Assembly (NCBI RefSeq): GCF_027052235.1
Contig: NZ_JALUFF010000057.1
Span: 25,239 to 89,238, forward strand
DNA length: 64,000 bases
Origin: Thermococcus sp.
GTDB lineage: Archaea; Methanobacteriota_B; Thermococci; Thermococcales; Thermococcaceae
Direction of reading: 5' to 3'
Shown here piece after piece: positions 60,954 to 64,000 of this stretch. Within the stretch, counting starts at the first letter, position 1; each line of letters starts with the position of its first letter. The notes below the pieces were generated by a model. That model saw nothing but the letters and a program-made list of their open reading frames with translations. It did not search any database and had not been told where the DNA came from. The position numbers and the translations under genes are program-made.

Positions 60954-61442
60954 ATGAAGAGACCCAACGTCATAGACAGCGCAATCTTCATTCAAGGAGT
61001 GGACGTTGAAGGCGTTACCACTCCAAAGGTCGTCGAGGAGGTAAAGGATCCGGAGTCGAGGCTTTTCCTTGAGGGGTTAATAAGCGCTGGCAAGGTCAGA
61101 ATCCTGGTTCCCTCGAAGGAGAGCATTGAGGCGGTTAAGGAAGCATCGAGAAAAACCGGCGAGCTGGGCGAGCTGGGCGATGCCGACATTGAGGTTCTCG
61201 CACTGGCTTACGAGCTTAAGGGGGTTCTATTCACCGACGACTACAACCTCCAGAACATAGCCAAAACTCTCGGAATCGAGTTTAAAACCCTTAAGCGCGG
61301 TATAAAGCGTGTCATCCGCTGGAACTACGTCTGCATCGGCTGTGGCAAGAGGTTTAAAGAGATGCCCCCAGGGGGAGTGTGCCCTGACTGCGGAAGTCCC
61401 GTAAGATTAATCCCGAGGAGAAGGCGTCAGAGGCGCAGGTAG
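60954..61442 (+). CDS. nob1: Endoribonuclease Nob1
   Basis: 162 residues. PIN domain: [10 protein letters not shown] (Asp), [10 protein letters not shown] (Asp), VLFTDDYN (Asp pair). A C-terminal zinc ribbon follows (CIGCGKRF ... [11 protein letters not shown]) and a basic tail. It makes the final 3' cut of pre-16S rRNA. The start at ATG 60954 matches the promoter spacing for a leaderless mRNA. It converges on the fap7-like gene with a 16-base overlap. Confidence 0.92.
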   Translation: MKRPNVIDSAIFIQGVDVEGVTTPKVVEEVKDPESRLFLEGLISAGKVRILVPSKESIEAVKEASRKTGELGELGDADIEVLALAYELKGVLFTDDYNLQNIAKTLGIEFKTLKRGIKRVIRWNYVCIGCGKRFKEMPPGGVCPDCGSPVRLIPRRRRQRRR

Positions 61443-61960
61443 GGTATTACCTCGTCGTAGGCCTCGCTCCAGTCAACGATTCCAACCCTTCTCCTAACTC
61501 CCCTCTCAATGAGGCCCAGTATCTCCTCAACAACTTCCTCTGGAGTTTTTCCAGTCGTGTCAACCTCGATGACGTTCTCGTTCTCCTCTATGGCCTCCAC
61601 GAGGATGACATCAACAAGCTCTGCCTCGACGTTCTCTCCAAGCTTTTCCTTCGAATAGCCCCTCGCTTTCAGCCTCTCGGCGATCAGCTTCGGATGTGTC
61701 CTCAGGACGACCACGATATCGGCGGGCATGTAGTGGGCCAGGTGGCCCTCAACAATCACGTCTTCCCCCCCAAAGTCCTTGGCGAAGTTCTCGGCCAGCT
61801 CATCAACGTCCAGCTCCAGCTCGTCGCCCTTCATCTCCCCGAGGCCCTTCTCAAGAGCGTAGTCCCTGATGTTCACGTAGCGGTAGTTCATCCTCTCCGC
61901 GAGGAGCTTTGAAACGGTCGTCTTCCCAACCCCTGGGGTTCCGGTCACGGCTATGATCAT
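61427..61960 (-). CDS. AK6/Fap7-type adenylate kinase-related ATPase
   Basis: 177 residues. [17 protein letters not shown] is the P-loop; [20 protein letters not shown] and [19 protein letters not shown] are Fap7/AK6 signatures. Fap7 assists the last step of small-subunit maturation (with uS11 in archaea and eukaryotes). Its convergent placement with nob1, which works in the same step, is notable. A minus-strand TATA (CTTTTTAAAC) lies near 61990-61998, about 33 bases before the ATG. Confidence 0.9.
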   Translation of the reverse strand: MIIAVTGTPGVGKTTVSKLLAERMNYRYVNIRDYALEKGLGEMKGDELELDVDELAENFAKDFGGEDVIVEGHLAHYMPADIVVVLRTHPKLIAERLKARGYSKEKLGENVEAELVDVILVEAIEENENVIEVDTTGKTPEEVVEEILGLIERGVRRRVGIVDWSEAYDEVIPYLRL

Positions 61961-62014
61961 AATACCACCGGTTGAGAATAGGCCGGGAGTTTAAAAAGAG
62001 TGTTGAAAAGAGGG

Positions 62015-62989
62015 TCAGCTGTAGATGTCCACGACTATTCTGTCCGGGTTCGAGAGAGTGAAGTCGCTGTACGGTGCGTAGGCCGTGTTCACCTCGATCA
62101 CGATAAAGACGTTCCCCCCGTATTCGGTCGCGTATATTATCGGGGCGATGCTGGAACCCGTGTAGGTGTAGTACCAGCCGTTGTAGACCGGCCAGCCGAG
62201 GTCGGTCAGCTGGGCGTTGTCAATCTGGATGACGAGGTGGTGGCCGTTCGAGTAGGAGGTGTAGTAGACGTGGTAGTTCGCGCTCTTGCTCATATCCAGA
62301 ACCACTCTGAAGTAGTTCCCGTGGTCGGCGAACCTTACTTTCTCAACTGTCGGAACCGGGTCGTGAACCGGAACGCCAAAGTACCTCTGAACGCCGTGGA
62401 GAATAGCGTAAGCGTACTTCCACTGATAGGACTCGTCGCTTATTATGCCCGCGTCGTAGGAGTTCGTCACAAAGCCTGTCTCGATGAGTATAGCGGGCAT
62501 GTGGGTGTACTTGAGGACGTAGTAGCCGGCCTCTTTAACGCCCCTGTTCCTGAGCGGGATGAGCTTGTCAATCTCCTGGTCAACATAGGTGGCCAATATG
62601 TTTCCCTTGTATGAGCCGTAGTAGTGGTAGACCTCGAAACCGCTCGCGGAATTCGGCCCTGAGTTGGCGTGTATGCTGATGAAGATGTCGCAGTCAGCGG
62701 AGTTCGCTATCTGCACCCTTCCTGAGAGTGTGACGAAGTAGTCGCCGTCCCTCGTGAGAACGACGTTTGCGCCGTCCATCTCAAGAACATGGGCGACTTT
62801 GAGAGCTATCGCGAGGTTCACGTCCTTCTCGACCACGTAGCCGACGGCCCCGGGGTCTTTTCCGCCGTGGCCAGCATCCACGCAGATTGTATATCCACTC
62901 AGGTTCGAGCCTGCGGCCATTGCTGGATTGAGGGCCGGAAGCAGGGCCAAGAGCATTAAGGCGATTATCAATGCGCTTATTCTTCTCAT
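62015..62989 (-). CDS. Secreted amidase_3 protein (N-acetylmuramoyl-L-alanine amidase-like)
   Basis: 324 residues. A signal peptide (MRRISALIIALMLLALLPALNPAMA) leads to an Amidase_3 domain: CVDAGHGGKDPGAVG (His), VEKDVNLAIALK (Glu), ISIHANSG (His) and ILIETGFVTN (catalytic Glu), a complete set. The last ~90 residues (VRFADHGNYFRVVLDMSKS ... NPDRIVVDIYS) resemble an AMIN domain. Archaea of this group lack murein, so the substrate is probably another cell-surface or environmental polymer. A GGGAGGTG site precedes the ATG. Confidence 0.88.
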   Translation of the reverse strand: MRRISALIIALMLLALLPALNPAMAAGSNLSGYTICVDAGHGGKDPGAVGYVVEKDVNLAIALKVAHVLEMDGANVVLTRDGDYFVTLSGRVQIANSADCDIFISIHANSGPNSASGFEVYHYYGSYKGNILATYVDQEIDKLIPLRNRGVKEAGYYVLKYTHMPAILIETGFVTNSYDAGIISDESYQWKYAYAILHGVQRYFGVPVHDPVPTVEKVRFADHGNYFRVVLDMSKSANYHVYYTSYSNGHHLVIQIDNAQLTDLGWPVYNGWYYTYTGSSIAPIIYATEYGGNVFIVIEVNTAYAPYSDFTLSNPDRIVVDIYS

Positions 62990-63033
62990 GGTAGACACCT
63001 CCCAGCATTGGTGTATCAGTATTTGATTGAGGG

Positions 63034-63047
63034 ACTTATAAATTTTT
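63034..63047 (-). promoter_or_regulatory. TATA box for the secreted amidase
   Basis: On the minus strand AAAAATTTATAAG predicts a start near 63013, giving a 24-base leader with a strong ribosome site. Confidence 0.6.
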
Positions 63048-63091
63048 GTATATTTTCCAGACTTCCGGCAGAATTTTGGAATGAGAAGTAA

Positions 63092-63185
63092 GCGCCCCGG
63101 GCGGGCTCGGCGCTCATAGGGTACGTCATAGCAAAGCTCAGCCCGTCTTGGAATCGTCACGGCCCGCCCGGAGCGGCGTCAGAGG
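63092..63185 (-). ncRNA. Candidate structured RNA, C/D-box-like, with long GC stem
   Basis: A 10-bp perfect stem pairs CCGGGCGGGC (63097-63106) with GCCCGCCCGG (63162-63171). Read on the minus strand, the enclosed loop shows GTGACGA, 12 bases, CTGA, 7 bases, TATGACG, 13 bases, CCGA: the spacing of box C, D', C' and D of an archaeal C/D guide RNA, with single-base deviations. The strand is not certain. The block lies apart from the amidase promoter and has no ORF. Confidence 0.45.
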
Positions 63186-63235
63186 GTGCTTCTCTTCACA
63201 GGTCCGCGCAATTCGCTCTCATCATCCGCGTTGAC

Positions 63236-63631
63236 TCATTTCCGGTAGTAGGATATAAGCCTTCTGAGTTCTGGGTTCCTCTCAGGTTTGAGGCCAAGGA
63301 AGCGCCTGAGCTGGCTGTTCTCGGCTATAAGGCTGGCCAGCTCTCTGGCGAGAATCCTGTTGTCCTCGCTCAGCCCGTAGGCCTTAAAGCGGAGCGGTGA
63401 GTACTCCTTCTCAAGCTTCCAAGCTCTTTTTTCGAGCTCTTCCGCTTTTTCCTCCAGCTCCTCAAGCTCACCAAGGGGTTCCCTGAACTCGCCTTTTAGG
63501 GCAATCTCGATTACCCTCTCCGCCGGAACGCCGTACCTCTCACTCAGCCCTTTGATCTCCCCCGCGAGTTCATCCTCCAGCTCGACCTTAATCTTCCCGA
63601 AGCCCTTATCGGGTTTGATGATGAGCTTCAT
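63236..63631 (-). CDS. Coiled-coil hypothetical protein
   Basis: 131 residues from ATG 63631. The N-terminus KLIIKPDKGFGKIKVELEDELAGEIKGLSERYGVPAERVIEIALKGEF looks like a ribbon-helix-helix-type or small alpha/beta region. A long E/K-rich coiled coil follows (LGELEELEEKAEELEKRAWKLEKEYSPL) and a basic C-terminus (PERNPELRRLISYYRK). Function unknown; it may bind DNA through the N-terminal part. It is preceded by a second coiled-coil gene on the same strand. Confidence 0.6.
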   Translation of the reverse strand: MKLIIKPDKGFGKIKVELEDELAGEIKGLSERYGVPAERVIEIALKGEFREPLGELEELEEKAEELEKRAWKLEKEYSPLRFKAYGLSEDNRILARELASLIAENSQLRRFLGLKPERNPELRRLISYYRK

Positions 63632-63658
63632 TTCGTTCACACTCCATGAACGATTCCT

Positions 63659-63976
63659 TCACGGTTTGTGCACTTTCTTCCTTTCAAGCTCCGCCTTAAG
63701 CTCTGCGTTCTCCTTCCTGAGCCTATCGCGCTCCGCCATCATGAGCTCCTTGTCCCTCAGGGCCCTCTCGTAGAACTCCCTTAGCTCCCTGATTTCTGCC
63801 TCCATCTTGTGAAGCTTCTCCTCCAGCTTGGTAATCTTCTTGCGTAGAAACTCCTCCCGCTCGGCCTTGAGGGTCTCCTCGGCCTTCGGCAGGTTTTCCC
63901 TGAGAAGTGCGTTTATATCCTTGCCCTTGAGGGCTTTGAAGCTCTCCTTTGGAAGAACTATGAGTATCTCACTCAT
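63659..63976 (-). CDS. Coiled-coil hypothetical protein
   Basis: 105 residues: a short ordered N-terminus (EILIVLPKESFKALKGKDINALLRENLPKAEETLKAEREEFL) and a continuous heptad coiled coil to the end (ENAELKAELERKKVHKP). Function unknown. Its ATG overlaps the stop of the gene entering from the right. Probably forms filamentous or heteromeric helical bundles with its neighbours. Confidence 0.6.
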   Translation of the reverse strand: MSEILIVLPKESFKALKGKDINALLRENLPKAEETLKAEREEFLRKKITKLEEKLHKMEAEIRELREFYERALRDKELMMAERDRLRKENAELKAELERKKVHKP

Positions 63977-64000
63977 TTCTCTTCCTCTCCAGCTCGGTCT
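63969..64000 (-). CDS. 3' end of a further gene (partial)
   Basis: The last nine codons of an open frame, TELERKRNE, end with a stop at 63969-63971 that overlaps the next ATG. The charged helical ending resembles its neighbours, so it may be a third coiled-coil protein. The rest is outside the window. Confidence 0.4.
   Translation of the reverse strand, partial: TELERKRNE

Noticed and set aside
1..64000. CRISPR arrays, insertion sequences, inteins
   Set aside because: No regularly spaced repeats, no transposase genes, and Hef, Top6, aEF-2 and Smc read through without intein blocks.

Overview
The window is a gene-dense, mostly GC-rich piece of a hyperthermophilic euryarchaeal chromosome, almost certainly a Thermococcus species. 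Support comes from archaeal information-processing genes (aEF-2, aEF-1A, aIF1A, Rio1, Dim2-type KH protein, Nob1, Top6A/B, Smc-ScpA, Hef, RNase HII), archaeal lipid genes (GGGP synthase, glycerol-1-phosphate dehydrogenase), archaeal AglB and TrmY, a homologue of the Thermococcales-only PCNA inhibitor TIP, ADP-forming acyl-CoA synthetase subunits, TATA-type promoters and three tRNA genes with encoded CCA.

Layout. 0-9 kb: PhoU-like proteins, an MgtE-type transporter, a TIM-barrel isomerase, the alpha and beta subunits of an ADP-forming acyl-CoA synthetase, a ThiI-like PP-loop protein, a PHP phosphoesterase, and a methylmalonyl-CoA set (mutase cobalamin subunit, MeaB GTPase, epimerase). 9-17 kb: smc-scpA and hef, followed by a good H/ACA guide RNA candidate. 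17-23 kb: D-aminopeptidase, GGGP synthase behind a VapBC pair and a GIY-YIG protein, TrmY, adenylate kinase, a ParB-like protein. 23-33 kb: AglB, GlmS, TIP, a methyltransferase, a PMT-like membrane protein, RNase HII, and a metal ABC transporter lacking its binding protein. 33-39.6 kb: a tight operon aIF1A-rio1-dim2-top6B-top6A-DUF530-DUF1699/HTH.

39.6-50.3 kb is the plastic part: a McrBC pair whose McrB has an unusual ~385-residue all-beta, propeller-like N-terminus; mptA; a decayed RelBE-like toxin-antitoxin remnant; an HD phosphohydrolase; fusA; and an AT-rich restriction-modification island inserted between fusA and tuf. 50.3-58 kb: tuf-rps10-tRNA-Ser, a DEAD-box helicase, tRNA-Lys, a membrane DUF835 protein, tRNA-Leu, rhomboid, an inositol monophosphatase-type enzyme, a DUF63 protein, egsA and a UPF0179 protein. 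58-64 kb: the pxpABC 5-oxoprolinase genes with an extra 43-codon ORF inside, nob1 facing fap7, a secreted amidase_3 protein with a C-terminal AMIN-like region, a structured RNA candidate, and coiled-coil proteins running off the end.

Many divergent pairs share one near-palindromic TATA box placed about 25 bases from both start codons, implying bidirectional promoters with leaderless or very short-leader mRNAs. The strongest leads are the propeller-McrB, the split fusA/tuf locus, the unassigned structured RNAs, and related PCNA-binding peptides in three proteins.
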